Source: Pseudoxanthomonas sp. NC8 (GTDB lineage Bacteria > Pseudomonadota > Gammaproteobacteria > Xanthomonadales > Xanthomonadaceae). From it: 64,000 nt of DNA. The notes below the pieces were generated by a model. The model did no database searches and was not told the DNA's origin. It saw nothing but the letters and a program-made list of their open reading frames with translations. Below, one piece after another: positions 8,133 through 23,570 of this stretch. The DNA lies in the NCBI GenBank assembly GCA_025232375.1, contig CP060419.1, forward strand, positions 1,115,001 through 1,179,000, read 5' to 3'. Each line of letters begins with the position of its first letter. Within the stretch, counting starts at the first letter, position 1. A program made the translations under genes and the position numbers.

Positions 8133-9049
8133 GTGGACCAGCTCGACCAGTACCGGATCTTCGTGCGCGTGGCCGAGCTGGGTGGCTTCACCCGTGCAGC
8201 GGCTGCGCTGGGCCTGCCCAAGGCCAGCGTGTCGACCGCGGTGCGGCGGCTGGAGGCGGCTCTGGGCGCGCAGCTGCTGCACAGGACCACGCGGCGGGTG
8301 CAGCTGACCCGCGAAGGCCTGCTGTTATGGAGCGTTGCCGCGACCTGCTGGGCGAGGCCGAGGAGCTGCAGGCGCTGTTCCGCGAGGAGCCGCGCCTGCT
8401 GCGCGGGCGCGTGCGGGTCGGCATGTCCGGCAGCATGGCCGCGCGGCTGGTGCTGCCGCAGCTCGGGGCATTCCTGCAGGCCCATCCGGGACTGGAGATC
8501 GAACTGGGTGCCGGCGAGCGACGGGTCGATGTCGTCCGGGAGGGCTACGACTGCGTGGTGCGGACCGGCGGGGTGGTCGACGACAGCCTTGTCGCGCGGC
8601 CGTTGGGACTGGCGGCGGTGGCCAACTGCGCCAGCCCGGACTACCTGCGCCGCCATGGCGTGCCACGCACCCCCTGGCTGACCTGGCGTCGCACCGGCTG
8701 GTGCACTACGCCGGCAGCTTCGGCGAGCCCGCCATGGGCTGGGAGTACCCGCTGCCCGACGGCAGCCATGCGACCTGGCGATGACCGGATCGGTCACGGT
8801 CGATGGTGGCGATGCCTATGTTGGCGCGGCGCTGGCCGGCCTGGGCCTGATCCAGGTGCCGCGCCCTGGGCGTGGGTCCGTTGCTGGAGGTGGGATGCCT
8901 TGGTGGAGGTACTGACCGACCTGCCGGCCGAACCGATGCCGGTCACGCTGCTGTATCCGCGGCAGCGGCATCTGCCCCGGCGCGTGCGCGAAGTGATGGA
9001 CTGGCTGGCGCGGGTGCTGTCGCCGCACCTGCAGCCGTTGCCGCGCTGA
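8133..9049 (+). CDS. LysR-family transcriptional regulator (DsdA/AaeR-type), several frameshifts
   Basis: Begins MDQLDQYRIFVRVAELGGFT RAAAALGLPK with the winged-helix motif ASVSTAVRRLEAALG and HRTTRRVQLT, diagnostic of LysR regulators. The effector domain follows: RCRDLLGEAEELQALF, RVRVGMSGSMAARLVLPQL, YDCVVRTGGVVDDSLVARPL, and finally MPVTLLYPRQRHLPRRVREV. Frames change at about 8328 (TTATGG), 8672, 8775-8785, 8862 and 8900. Length about 305 is normal. It probably regulates the divergent SDR gene through the dyad at 8086-8109. Confidence 0.85.
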
Positions 9050-9065
9050 ACGCCGCGCGTCGCGC

Positions 9066-9847
9066 TCAGCCCTTGCCGAGCCGGGACAGCAGGGCGCGCA
9101 GGCCGGCCTGCGTGTCCGGCTCGTACCAGCCGTCGACGAAGCGGTCCAGGTGCAGGTGGTCCGGATCCAGCGCCTGCACCAGGTCGGCGCGGGCCAGCGC
9201 GCGGGTCTGCAGCATCGGTGCGCGCGGCAGGCGCAGCAGGTCCTGCAGCCAGAGGGTCGCGCGCGGCACCACGTCGTCGACCGCCGCCAGTTCGTCGATA
9301 AGGCCGATCCGCAGCGCCTCTTCGGCCGGCACCATGTTCCCGGCGACCAGCAGGCGTTCGGCGCGGTGCCGGCCCACGACGCGTCGCATCAGCTGCTGTG
9401 CACCATCGGGCACGGTAAGGCCGACCTGCGTTTCGTTCATGCCGATCGCGTAGGGCTTGTGCGGGTCGGGCGAGGTCGCCATTACCCGGTAGTCGCAGCA
9501 CAGCGACAGCACGCAGCCGCCGGCGGGCGAATGCCCGGTAATGGCGGCCACCACCGGCACGCGCAGCCCGGCAAGCGTGCGGGCCGCGCCGAAGAACGAA
9601 CCCCAGGCCGCGCGCAGTGCATGCCGGTCATCGCCCAGCGACAGCAGGTACGGCACATCGAGCCCGGCGGAGAAGATGCCAGGCGCGCCCGACAGCACCA
9701 CCGCGTCGACATCGTCGGCCACGGCGGCGTCGAGGGCGCCGATCAATGCGCGGCACAGCGCGCCGTCGAGCGCATTAACCGGCGGCCGCGCTAAAGGCGC
9801 AGTTCGCGGATGCGACCGTGTTCGGAGATCTGCAGGTGCGTGCTCAT
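9066..9847 (-). CDS. Enoyl-CoA hydratase/isomerase family protein (second crotonase), one frameshift
   Basis: Crotonase-fold acyl-CoA enzyme. Starts MSTHLQISEHGRIREL at 9847, shifts frame at about 9790 (CCTTTAG in place of CCTGG; in-frame TAG created), then continues IGALDAAVADDVDAVVLSG, FSAGLDVPYLLSLGDD (oxyanion hole) and ITGHSPAGGCVLSLCCDYRV. NETQVGLTVPDGAQQLMRRV matches the second catalytic region. About 260 residues. The LDVPYLL and CCDYRVMA features resemble delta3,delta2-enoyl-CoA isomerases more than hydratases, but I cannot decide. It is convergent with the LysR gene (16-bp gap). Confidence 0.85.
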
Positions 9848-9891
9848 CGGCGGTCAGGGAAGCGCATGGCGGGTGCCGGTATCATAGGCGC

Positions 9892-10346
9892 ATGCCTATC
9901 CGATCGATCCTTCTCGCCGCGCTGCTGCTCGCGCCGTGCCTGCAGCGGCTGCGGCGACGCCCGCACCGGCCGGGTCCACCTGCATTGCGGTGCGCGATGG
10001 CTGGATCCGCATGCCGCCTGCGCCGCGGCCGATGCTTGCCGGATTCGGTCGCATCGCCAATGGCTGCGCCACCGAGCAGGTCGTGGTCGCGGCGCGCAGC
10101 CCGGGCTTCGGCGACGTGTCGCTGCACGAAACACGGATGATCGATGGTGTCAGCCGCATGCGCGGGGTCGAACGCCTGCCGGTCGCGCCGGCCGGGGAGG
10201 CCGTACTCCAGCCCGGCGGCCTCCACCTCATGCTGATGCAGCCCACGGCCGCGGTCGAGGAAGGCGGGCAGGTGGTGCTGGTGCTGGTGCTGGCCGATGG
10301 CCGGGAAGTGCCGGCGACGCTGACCGTGCGCACGAGCGCACCGTAA
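9892..10346 (+). CDS. Periplasmic copper chaperone PCu(A)C family protein
   Basis: PCu(A)C proteins carry Cu(I) in the periplasm, often for cytochrome oxidase CuA assembly or copper homeostasis. The signal peptide [17 protein letters not shown] reads in one frame; the mature part ([39 protein letters not shown]) reads in another after a lost G in CCTGG at 9942. The copper-site region [15 protein letters not shown] and [15 protein letters not shown] supplies the His/Met ligands of the family. About 150 residues, as usual. Promoter region is shared with the divergent crotonase gene. Confidence 0.8.
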
Positions 10347-10362
10347 GGCGGGCGTGGGGCGC

Positions 10363-10382
10363 GGCCGGGGCCATCCCCGGCC
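10363..10382. terminator. Bidirectional terminator-like hairpin between convergent genes
   Basis: Perfect 8-bp arms GGCCGGGG and CCCCGGCC with loop CCAT, lying between the PCu(A)C stop and the thioesterase stop. No T-tract. Confidence 0.45.
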
Positions 10383-10387
10383 CGGTC

Positions 10388-10806
10388 TCAGGTCGACGCG
10401 TTGCGGATCGCCTCGGGCAGCGGCGCGCTCCTGCCGGTCTGGGTGTCCATCCAGACCACCACGACGTTCCCGTCCGAATACAGCACCGATTCGTCCTTCT
10501 GGTCGATGATGCGATGGCCGATGGTCACGCTGCTGTTGCCCAGCCGCTCGACGAACAGTTCGACCACGACATCGTTCGGCCACACGATAGGCGCGCGGTA
10601 GTTGACGTTGGTCGCGGCCACCACCGGGGCGATGCGGTCGGTCATCGACGCGCCGGGCACGCCGAGCATCCAGCGCACGCGCGCCTCTTCCAGGTAGGAC
10701 ACATACTTGGCGTTGTTGACGTGGCCCATCGCGTCCATGTCGCGCCAGCGCACGCTCATCGGGATGCGGGCCAGCTGCCCAGGTGCGGCCTGCGCCGGGG
10801 TACTGC

Positions 10807-10810
<4 letters not shown>
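10388..10810 (-). CDS. Acyl-CoA thioesterase, hotdog fold (4HBT/YbgC family)
   Basis: Hydrolyses acyl-CoA or 4-hydroxybenzoyl-CoA-like thioesters. The intact 140-residue protein has the hotdog signature [20 protein letters not shown], with the Asp and His-Val-Asn-Asn active-site cluster, then [31 protein letters not shown] forms the central beta-sheet. Its ATG overlaps the uvrA TGA (ATGA), so it is the downstream gene of a uvrA operon. Substrate unknown. Confidence 0.9.
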
Positions 10811-13731
<2,921 letters not shown>

Positions 13732-13809
13732 CGGGCAGGGGGTCCGTTGGTGGGCTGGGGGAGGCCGGAAGACGACCAATCGATCAGCCTACCGGCCTCC
13801 CGATTTGGG

Positions 13810-13828
13810 GGCAATTGGCGCAATTGCC
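13810..13828. other. Short perfect inverted repeat in the uvrA-rplU intergenic region
   Basis: Arms GGCAATT and AATTGCC around GGCGC, about 80 bases upstream of uvrA in the 351-bp divergent gap 13732-14082. It could be an operator for uvrA. I see no LexA-type TTAG-N6-TACTA in this gap. Apart from this and the rplU promoter nothing else is recognisable there. Confidence 0.35.
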
Positions 13829-13988
13829 AGTCCGGTCGGGGCAGGCGAAGGGGGCTGGCGCGGCATTGCCGGGCGTCAGGCCGGGAAGGCCCCCGTGGCC
13901 GGAGGGTTCGCCCGGCCGGCCCCGCAAGTGGGGCTGGGTCCGAGCCTGAACGGTCCCCTCCGCGTCCGGACCCGACCGGAGTGGGTGG

Positions 13989-14018
13989 TTGCGCCTAAGC
14001 GGCTGAAATCCTTATAAT
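13989..14018 (+). promoter_or_regulatory. Sigma-70 promoter for rplU-rpmA
   Basis: TTGCGC (-35, 13989-13994), 18-base spacer, and a perfect TATAAT (-10, 14013-14018). It lies 65 bases before rplU with a GAGGA ribosome site at 14066-14070. Confidence 0.75.
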
Positions 14019-14082
14019 CCCGCTTCTGTCCGCCCTCGATGGCGGCAGCGACCACAATAACTACAGAGGAATGCCTTTGGTC

Positions 14083-14400
14083 ATGTACGCAGTTCTGGTA
14101 ACCGGCGGTAAGCAATACCGCGTGGCGCAGGGCGAAACGCTCCGCGTCGAGAAGCTCGAGGTCGATGCCGGCAGCGAGATCAAGTTCGACAACATCCTGC
14201 TGCTGGGCGACAGCGACGGGATCAAGGTCGGTGACGCCCTCTCGGGCGCGAGCGTGACCGCCAAGGTCGTGGCCCATGGCCGCGCCGACAAGATCCGCAT
14301 CATCAAGTTCCGCCGCCGCAAGCACCACATGAAGCGGCAGGGCCACCGTCAGTACTACACCGAAATCGAGATCACCGGCATTGCCGGTGGCAACAAGTAA
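14083..14400 (+). CDS. rplU: 50S ribosomal protein L21
   Basis: Large-subunit protein binding 23S rRNA with L20. The 105-residue product starts [20 protein letters not shown] and contains [20 protein letters not shown], the conserved basic L21 C-terminal part. I chose ATG 14083 over the in-frame ATG at 14071 because GAGGA abuts 14071 but lies 12 bases before 14083, and L21 proteins begin MYAV. First gene of the rplU-rpmA(-obgE) cluster; rpmA follows after 12 bases. Confidence 0.97.
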   Translation: MYAVLVTGGKQYRVAQGETLRVEKLEVDAGSEIKFDNILLLGDSDGIKVGDALSGASVTAKVVAHGRADKIRIIKFRRRKHHMKRQGHRQYYTEIEITGIAGGNK

Positions 14401-14412
14401 GGAGAAGCAGTC

Positions 14413-15909
<1,497 letters not shown>

Positions 15910-15928
15910 CGCAGGATTCCAGACAGCA

Positions 15929-15954
15929 AAAAACCCGGCCGATGCCGGGTTTTT
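15929..15954. terminator. Bidirectional terminator between obgE and rpsT
   Basis: AAAAACCCGGC / GCCGGGTTTTT, perfect 11-bp arms, loop CGAT. The A and T tracts give a U-run on both strands, fitting the convergent genes either side. Confidence 0.85.
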
Positions 15955-16007
15955 CGTTGGGACAGGTTCGCGGCAGCGGGGCCGCGAAACCTGTGCAGGC
16001 GGCCGGA

Positions 16008-16277
16008 TCAGGCGGCCTTGATCGCCTTGATGCGGGCGGTCAGGCGGCTCTTGTGGCGGGCAGCCTTGTTCTTGTGGATCAGGCCGCGCGCGCTGAAGCG
16101 ATCCAGAATCGGCTGGGCGACTGCGAAGGCCGCCTCGGCGCCCGGGGCGTCGTTGGCGTCCAGGGCCTTGAGGACCTTCTTGACGGCGGTGCGGAGCTGC
16201 GAACGCTGGGCAGCGTTGCGGGCGTTGCGCACGACCGTCTGCTTGGCGCGCTTCTTGGCGGACTTGATGTTGGCCAC
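16008..16277 (-). CDS. rpsT: 30S ribosomal protein S20
   Basis: Small-subunit assembly protein binding 16S rRNA. Reads (M)[17 protein letters not shown]... with [18 protein letters not shown] near the C-terminus; 89 residues, typical. I chose the GTG at 16277 because S20 always begins [15 protein letters not shown] lies nine bases upstream. Frame intact. Driven by the promoter at 16326-16354. Confidence 0.96.
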   Translation of the reverse strand: MANIKSAKKRAKQTVVRNARNAAQRSQLRTAVKKVLKALDANDAPGAEAAFAVAQPILDRFSARGLIHKNKAARHKSRLTARIKAIKAA

Positions 16278-16325
16278 GGCGGTGGATTCCTGAAAAACTG
16301 TAGGGATGGAAAAAGCAAGCGCGAA

Positions 16326-16354
16326 AGTATGCCGGTAAAGGTCTGTCGGGTCAA
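16326..16354 (-). promoter_or_regulatory. Sigma-70 promoter for rpsT
   Basis: Minus-strand TTGACC, exactly 17 bases, CATACT. It ends about 49 bases upstream of the rpsT GTG. It faces the murJ start, so the two genes diverge here. Confidence 0.75.
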
Positions 16355-16399
16355 GGGTGGCGGGGGCGGCAAATCCCGGCTTGTCAAGGGGCGCGCCCG

Positions 16400-18019
16400 A
16401 TGAGCGGTTCCCGGCTGCTGCGCTCCAGCGCGGTCTTTTCGTCCATGACGTTCCTGTCCCGCCTGTCCGGGCTGGTCCGCGACCAGGTCTACGCCATCGT
16501 ATTTGGCGCAAACCCGGCCATGGACGTGTTCGTGGCCGCGTTCCGGATCCCGAACTTCATGCGCCGGCTCTCGGCCGAGGGTTCCTTCTCCATGGCCTTC
16601 GTGCCGGTCCTGGCCGAGTACAAGGAGAAACATGGCCACGAAGCCGTGCGCGAGCTCATTGACCGGGTTGCCGGCGCGCTGCTTGCATCGCTGCTGGTGG
16701 TCACCGCGGCTGTCCTGCTGGCCGCGCCGTGGCTGGCGCGGTTGATCGCGCCGGGCTTCGAGCCGGGCAGCGGCAAATACGCGCTGTTCGTGGAGATGCT
16801 GAGGATCACTTTTCCCTACTCCTTGTTCATTTCGTTGGCGTCGCTGGCCGGTGGCATTCTCAATACGTGGCGGCGATTCGCGGTTCCGGCACTGTCGCCT
16901 GTGCTGATGAACCTGGCGATGATCGCCGCGGCGCTTGGGCTGGCGCCGCTGATGGACGGTTCGATCAAGGCACTGGGGTGGGGGTACTCGTGGCGGGCGT
17001 GCTCCAGCTGGCGTTCCAGCTGCCGGCGCTGGCGCGGCTGGGCCTGCTGCCGCGACCACGACTGGATTTCGCCCACGCGGGGGTGCGCAGGATATTGACG
17101 TTGATGGTGCCGACCCTGTTCGGCTCCTCGGTGGTCCAGTTCAACCTGCTGTTCAACACCATGGTCGCGTCGTTCCTGGTCGGCGGCAGCATGACCTTAG
17201 CTCTACTTCAGCGATCGCCTGCTGGAATTCCCCTTGGGAATGTTTGGCGTAGCCATCGGCACGGTGATCCTGCCGCATCTGTCGAGCCGTCACGCCGCCA
17301 CCGATCCTGAGGGGTTTTCGCGCGGCCTGGACTGGGGGTTCCGCCTCTGCCTGCTGCTCGGCCTGCCTGCCTGCGCCGGCCTGATCCTGTGTGCCGAACC
17401 GCTGATGGCCACGCTGTTCCAGTACCGGGAGTTCAGCGAGCTGGACACGCGCATGGCCAGCTGGAGCCTGATTGCGCAATCGACCGCGGTGCCCGCCTTC
17501 CTGCTGGTGAAGGTGCTGGCGCCAGCGTTCTACTCGCGCAATAAGGACACGCGGACTCCGGTGCGGGCGGCCGTGGTCGCGGTGCTGGCCAACGCTGCAT
17601 GCACCGTGGGCCTGTTCGCGCTGCTGCTCCACGCCACGCCGGTAGGACGGGAAGCGCTGGAAGCGGCGGGTGGGAACTGGCGGCAGGCGCTGGCCACGAT
17701 CCATGGTGCGCATGCGTTGTTGGCCTTGGCCATCGCCATGGCCGGCTGGGTTAACGCGATCCAGCTGGCATGGCTGCTGCGACGGGCAGGGGTATACCGG
17801 CGGCAGCCCGGCTGGGGGGCCGTTATGGTGCAGCTAGGCGTGGCGACGGCCGGGCTGGTGCTGGTGGTCGTGGCGATGCGGCTGGTATGGTCGGACTGGT
17901 CGCTCTGGAACTGGTGGGAGCGTGGCTGGCGCCTGGCGGCGATGGTTGGCGGCGGGGCAGTGGTCTATACCGGATTGCTGCTGGCACTGGGCATGCGGCC
18001 CCGCGAACTTCGCGGGTGA
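16400..18019 (+). CDS. murJ: MurJ, lipid II flippase
   Basis: Moves lipid II across the inner membrane for peptidoglycan synthesis. MOP-superfamily protein with about 14 membrane helices. N-terminus [20 protein letters not shown], then [18 protein letters not shown] and [19 protein letters not shown], the strongly conserved MurJ signature. Later [19 protein letters not shown], and [18 protein letters not shown]. About 540 residues. Two frame breaks: a missing G in a G run at about 16983, and CCTTAG for CCTGG at 17195 (expected [14 protein letters not shown]). Followed by ribF, a conserved order. Confidence 0.95.
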
Positions 18020-18117
18020 GAGGGTCCGGGCGGTTCGCGCCGGCTATACTTTGGCGTTCGGCCCCGGGCCGGCGCCGCGGTGGCGCCGCAGGGCGCCCCA
18101 GCGACCATGACGAGTAG

Positions 18118-19155
18118 ATGAGCAGGCTGTTCCGTGACGTCGATGGCGGGTCCCTGTGCCCGCGCGGCAGCGTGGTCTGCATCGGCGCCTTCGACGGCCT
18201 CCACCTGGGCCACCGGGCGCTGGTGCGCCATGCGGTGGCGCGTGCGCAGGCACTGGGCGTGCCCGCGGTGGCGCTGAGTTTCGAGCCTTTGCCGCGCGAG
18301 TTCTTTGCCCGGACCAATCCGCCGCCGCGCCTGACCCTGCCGCGCGACCGGATCGGCGGGCTGTCCGTACTGGGCATCGACCATCTCGGCCTGCTGCGCT
18401 TCAACGCCGCGCTGGCGGCGATGCCGGCCGAGGACTTCGTCCGCCGCGTGCTGGCCGGACGCCCGGGGTGCGCTCGAGGTCTGGATCGGTCCGGAGTTCC
18501 GCTTCGGCCATCGTCGTGGCGGCGATCTCGGCCTGCTGCAGGCGATGGGTGCGGAGCTGGGCTTTGCCGCCGGCGAGATCGCACCGGTGCACGTCCACGA
18601 CGAGCGCGTGTCCAGCACCCGCATCCGCGAGGCGCTGGTCGCCGGCGACTTCGGCCATGCGGCGACGCTGCTCGGTCGCCCGTACGCCATTGGCGGCCGG
18701 GTGGTGCGCGGCCGCCAGCTCGGGCGCACGCTCGGGTTCCCGACCGCCAATCTGCGCTTCCCGAAGGCGCCAGCATTGTCCGGCATCTATGCGACCTGGG
18801 TGCACGGCGTCGCGCCGCGGCCGTGGCCTTCGGTGTCGAGCTTCGGTACCCGGCCCACGGTCGAGGGCGTGGAGCCGCTGCTGGAGGCGCACCTGTTCGA
18901 CTTCGCCGGCGACCTGTACGGACGCCACCTGCAGGTCGAATTCGTCGCCAAGCTGCGCGATGAAGAGAAGTTCCCGGATCTGCCGGCACTGACCGCGCAG
19001 ATGCACCGCGATGCGGCCGAGGCCCGCTGCATCCAGGGGCAAGTCCCGCGCAACAGGCGACAAGTCCTGGTGCGGGCATCGACAGTGCGAGTCCTTTGCA
19101 GAATCCCGCACATTCCCGTGCGGACTTTCCAACACCAGCCGCCGCGCGACGGTAG
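18118..19155 (+). CDS. ribF: RibF, bifunctional riboflavin kinase/FAD synthetase
   Basis: Phosphorylates riboflavin to FMN and adenylates FMN to FAD. N-terminal FAD synthetase domain: [20 protein letters not shown] nucleotidyltransferase motif. C-terminal kinase: [44 protein letters not shown] and [17 protein letters not shown]. One +1 shift at about 18470 (CCCGGGG for CCTGGG). After EAARC at about 19030 the usual stop is not in this frame; shifting at the CCAGG at 19035 gives an Ala/Ser/Pro-rich tail ending in TAG at 19155, five bases before ileS. That end is my best guess. Confidence 0.9.
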
Positions 19156-19160
19156 ACGCC

Positions 19161-22006
19161 GTGACCCAGACTACAAAGCCACTCTCCACCTGCCGGCCAC
19201 GGAATTCCCGATGCGCGGCGACCTGCCCAAGCGCGAGCCCGACACCCCTGGCCCGCTGGGAAGCCGACGGCCTGTACGCGCAGCTGCGCGCCCATGCCCA
19301 TGGCCGGCCGCTGTTCGTGTTGCACGACGGCCCCCTACGCCAACGGCGCGATCCACCTGGGCCATGCGGTCAACAAGATCCTGAAGGACATCATCGTCAA
19401 GTCCAGCAGATCTTGGCCGGCTTCGATGCGCCGTACATCCCGGGCTGGGACTGCCATGGCCTGCCGATCGAGATCGCGATCGAGAAGAAGTTCGGCAAGG
19501 TCGGGGTCAAGCTCGATGCCGCCGAGTTCCGGCAGAAGTGCCGTGAATACGCCGAGTCGCAGATCGAGGTCCAGCGCAAGGACTTCAAGCGCCTCGGCGT
19601 GATCGGCGACTGGGACAACCCGTACAAGACGCTGAACTTCCGCTTCGAGGCCGACGAGATCCGCGCGCTGGCCAAGATCTACGACAACGGCCACATCAGT
19701 CGTGGCGTCAAGCCGGTGCACTGGTGCTTCGACTGCGGCTCGGCATTGGCCGAGGCCGAGATCGAATACTGGGACAAGGTTTCCCCGGCGGTCGACGTGG
19801 CCTACGCCGCGCGCGATGCGCAGGCGGTGGGCAAGGCGTTCGGGGTCACGGTGCCGGCCGATGTCGAGGTCGCGATTCCGATCTGGACCACCACGCCGTG
19901 GACGCTGCCTGCGTCGCTGGCGATCTCGCTCGGACCGGAGCTGGAATACGGGCTGGTCGAAGGCCCGGCGCACGGCGGCAAGCGCCGCTGGCTGGTGCTG
20001 GCCGATGCGCTGGCCGAGCGCGCGCTGCAGCGCTACGGCGTGGCCGGCGTCACCGTGCATGGCCGGGTGAAGGGCGCGGCGCTGGAGAACCTGCTGTTCG
20101 CCCATCCGTTCTATGACGAGCGCGACATCCCGGCGATCCTCGGCGACCACGTGTCGGCCGACGACGGCACCGGCGCGGTACACACCGCGCCCGGCCACGG
20201 CCAGGACGACTACGTGGTCGGCAAGGCCTACGGCCTGATCGACAGGTACACCGCCGCCCAGCTCAACCCGGTCGACGGTCGCGGCGTGTACCTGCCGTCG
20301 ACCCCGCCCGCGCACGGCGTGGAACTGGCCGGCCAGCACATCTGGAAGGCCAACGACGCGATCGTCGAGGTGCTGCGCGCCAGCGGTGCGTTGCTGGCCG
20401 CGACGAAACTCGAGCACAGCTATCCGCACTGCTGGCGGCACAAGACGCCGATCGCGTTCCGCGCCACGCCGCAGTGGTTCATCTCCATGACCCAGGCCAA
20501 CCTGCGCGCCGACGCGCTGGCCGCCATCGATACGGTGAAGTGGTATCCGGAGTGGGGCAAGGCCCGCATCGCCGGCATGGTCGAGGGCCGTCCGGACTGG
20601 ACGATCTCGCGCCAGCGCACCAGGGCGTGCCGATCGCGCTGTTCGTGCACCGTGAAACCGGCGAGCCGCATCCGCGCAGCAGCGAACTGATGCGCCAGGT
20701 CGCCGACAGGGTGGAGCAGGGCGGCGTCGACGTCTGGTACACGCTGGATGCGACCGAGCTGCTGGGCGCCGAGGCGGCCGACTACGACAGGATCACCGAC
20801 ATCCTCGATGTCTGGTTCGACTCGGGCGTGACCCACGAGGGCGTGCTGCTGGAGCGTGGACTGGGCAAGCCGGCCGACCTGTACCTGGAAGGCTCCGACC
20901 AGCACCGCGGCTGGTTCCAGTCCTCGCTGCTGACCGGCGTGGCCATCGACAAGGCCGCCCCGTACCGGCAGTGCCTGACCCACGGTTTCACCGTGGACGA
21001 GCACGGCCGCAAGATGTCCAAGTCCCTCGGCAACGGCATCGAGCCGCAGGACATCATGAAGACCCTGGGCGCGGACATCCTGCGCCTGTGGATCGCCTCG
21101 GCCGACTACAGCAACGAGATGTCGCTGTCGCAGGAGATCCTCAAGCGCAATGCCGATGCCTACCGGCGCCTGCGCAACACCGCGCGCTTCCTGCTGGCCA
21201 ACCTGCACGGGTTCGATCCGGCCCGCGACCTGCGCCCGCTGGAGGACATGGTCGCGCTGGACCGGTGGATCGTGCACCGCGCCTTCGAGGTCCAGGAAAG
21301 GATCAAGGAGGCGTACGACCGCTACGACTTCGCCGCCATCGTCCAGGCACTGCTGAACTTCTGCAGCGTCGACCTGGGCTCGCTGTACCTGGACGTGACC
21401 AAGGACCGGCTGTACACGATGGGCGAGGATTCGCGCGGCCGGCGCAGCGCGCAGAGCGCGATGTACCGAATCGCCGAGGCGTTCGTGCGCTGGATCGCGC
21501 CGGTGCTGAGCTTCACCGCCGACGAACTGTGGGGCTACCTGCCCGCGTCCACGGAAAGCGGCGAGCGCGTGGGCAACGTGCTGTTCGCCACCTGGTATGA
21601 AGGCCCAGCGCCGCTGCCGGCCGGTGCCGACCTGGGTGCGGACGATTTCGAACGCCTGCTGGCCCTGCGCGAGCAGGTCGCCAAGGTGCTCGAGCCGATG
21701 CGTGCCAACGGCCAGATCGGCGCGGCGCTGGAGGCCGAGATCACGGTGACCGCCAGTGCCGATACCGCCGCGCACCTGCAGCCGCTGGCCGAGGAGTTGC
21801 GTTTCCTGTTCATCAGCGGCGACGTGGCCGTGGTACCGGCGCAGACCGACGACATCTTCGTGAGCGCGCAGCCGACGGCCAAGGCCAAATGCGTGCGCTG
21901 CTGGCACCACCGCGCCGATGTCGGCGTGGATCCGGCGCATCCGGAGCTGTGCGGCCGTTGCGTCTCCAATGTCGACGGCTCCGGCGAGGATCGCAGGTGG
22001 TTCTGA
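19161..22006 (+). CDS. ileS: Isoleucyl-tRNA synthetase
   Basis: Charges tRNA-Ile and edits valine. Starts with GTG 19161, then [25 protein letters not shown] (HIGH motif), [20 protein letters not shown], the editing domain around [14 protein letters not shown] and [19 protein letters not shown], and a C-terminal zinc knuckle [12 protein letters not shown]...CGRC. About 948 residues. Breaks cluster in the first 80 codons: lost G in CCAGG at 19169, extra C at CCTGG 19250, lost bases near 19331 and 19405. One more is at about 20630, where [17 protein letters not shown] is expected. Sits in ribF-ileS-lspA-ispH. Confidence 0.97.
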
Positions 22007-22008
22007 GC

Positions 22009-22518
22009 ATGACGACTGCGCGCCCTGGGCCCAATGCGATGCCGTGGCTGCTGCTGTCGGCGCTGATCATCGGCCTCGACCAGTGGAGCAAGGCCTGGGT
22101 GCTGTCCAGCCTGCCGGAGTACACCGCCATCCCGGTGGTCGACGGCTTCTGGAACTGGTACCGCACCTACAACACCGGCGCGGCATTCAGCTTCCTTGGC
22201 CAATGCCGGTGGCTGGCAGGCGCTGTTCTTCACCGTGCTGGCCTTCGCCATCTGCGGCCTGCTGGGCTGGTGGCTGTGGCGCACGCCGCGTGGCGACTGG
22301 CGGCAGGCGCTGCCGTACTCGCTGGTGATCGGCGGCGCGCCCTGGGCAACGTGATCGACCGGCTGGTCCATGGCCACGTCGTCGATTTCATCCAGTGGTA
22401 CTGGCGCGGGCACTATTGGCCGTCGTTCAACCTGGCCGACTCGGCGATTGTTGCAGGCGCCATCGGCATCGCCCTGTTCGGCCTGTTCGATGGCCGCAAA
22501 GGCAAGGCTGGTTCATGA
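22009..22518 (+). CDS. lspA: Lipoprotein signal peptidase (signal peptidase II)
   Basis: Membrane aspartyl protease that cleaves prolipoprotein signal peptides. [20 protein letters not shown] starts the first membrane helix; [16 protein letters not shown] is the conserved NTGAAFS box; [16 protein letters not shown] and [15 protein letters not shown] carry the two catalytic aspartates. Four membrane helices. Breaks: CCTTGG at 22194 (CCTGG expected) and a two-base insertion at the CCTGG near 22338. ATG starts two bases after the ileS stop, so coupled translation is likely. Confidence 0.95.
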   Translation: MTTARPGPNAMPWLLLSALIIGLDQWSKAWVLSSLPEYTAIPVVDGFWNWYRTYNTGAAFSFLGQCRWLAGAVLHRAGLRHLRPAGLVAVAHAAWRLAAGAAVLAGDRRRALGNVIDRLVHGHVVDFIQWYWRGHYWPSFNLADSAIVAGAIGIALFGLFDGRKGKAGS

Positions 22519-22581
22519 TGGCCATGCCAGGCTTCTCGCGGCTCCTTTCCGGTTGCGGCATCGAAACGAACGGCTGATCCC

Positions 22582-23534
22582 ATGGACGTCATCCTCGCCA
22601 ATCCCCGTGGTTTCTGCGCCGGCGTCGATCGCGCGATCGAGATCGTCAAGCGCGCGATCGAGACCCTCGGCGCACCGATCTACGTGCGCCACGAGGTGGT
22701 GCACAACCGCTTCGTCGTCGACGACCTCAAGGCGCGTGGCGCGGTGTTCGTCGAGGAGCTGGACGAGGTCCCGGACAATGCCACGGTGATCTTCAGCGCC
22801 CACGGCGTGTCGCGCGCGGTGCGCGACGAAGCCGCGCGGCGCGGCCTGAAGGTGTTCGACGCGACCTGTCCGCTGGTGACCAAGGTCCACCTGGAAGTGG
22901 CGCGCCATTGCCGCGCCGGTCGCGACGTGGTCCTGATCGGCCATGCCGGACACCCGGAGGTCGAGGGCACGATGGGCCAGTGGGCCCGCGAGGGCGCGGC
23001 AGGTGCGATCCACCTTGGTCGAAGACATCGATGGCGTGGGCGCGTTGCAGGTCGGCCAGCCCGAAAATCTCGCCTACACGACCCAGACCACGCTGTCGGT
23101 GGACGACACGCGCGGCATCATCGAGGCGCTGAGGACACGTTTCCCGGCGATCCAGGGGCCACGCAACGACGACATCTGCTACGCGACGCAGAACCGCCAG
23201 GACGCGGTGCGCGAGCTGGCCGGGCGCTGTGACCTGGTGCTGGTGGTCGGTTCGCCGAACAGCTCCAATTCAAATCGCCTTGGCAGAACTGGCCCGCCGC
23301 GAGGGCGTGGAGTCCTACCTGATCGACGGAGCGCACGAGATCGATCCGGCCTGGATTGCCGGCAAGCGCCACATCGGCCTGAGCGCGGGCGCTTCGGCGC
23401 CGCAGGTGCTGGTCGACGGTGTGATCGCGCGCCTGCGCGAGCTCGGCGCCGACGGCGTGAGCGAACTGGACGGCGAGCCCGAGAACATGGTCTTCGCCCT
23501 GCCCAAGGAACTGCGCCTGCAACTGGTCGGCTGA
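22582..23534 (+). CDS. ispH: IspH, 4-hydroxy-3-methylbut-2-enyl diphosphate reductase
   Basis: Last step of the MEP isoprenoid pathway, making IPP and DMAPP with a 4Fe-4S cluster. The three cluster cysteines are in [24 protein letters not shown] and [31 protein letters not shown] and IFSAHGVS are substrate-binding segments. About 317 residues. Breaks: CCTTGG at 23013 and again at 23278, both CCTGG expected. Last gene of the ribF-ileS-lspA-ispH run, convergent with the MscS gene. Confidence 0.96.
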
Positions 23535-23570
23535 CCGCCGCTTGCCCGGCGCCGGCCGCGTCCGCGGCCA

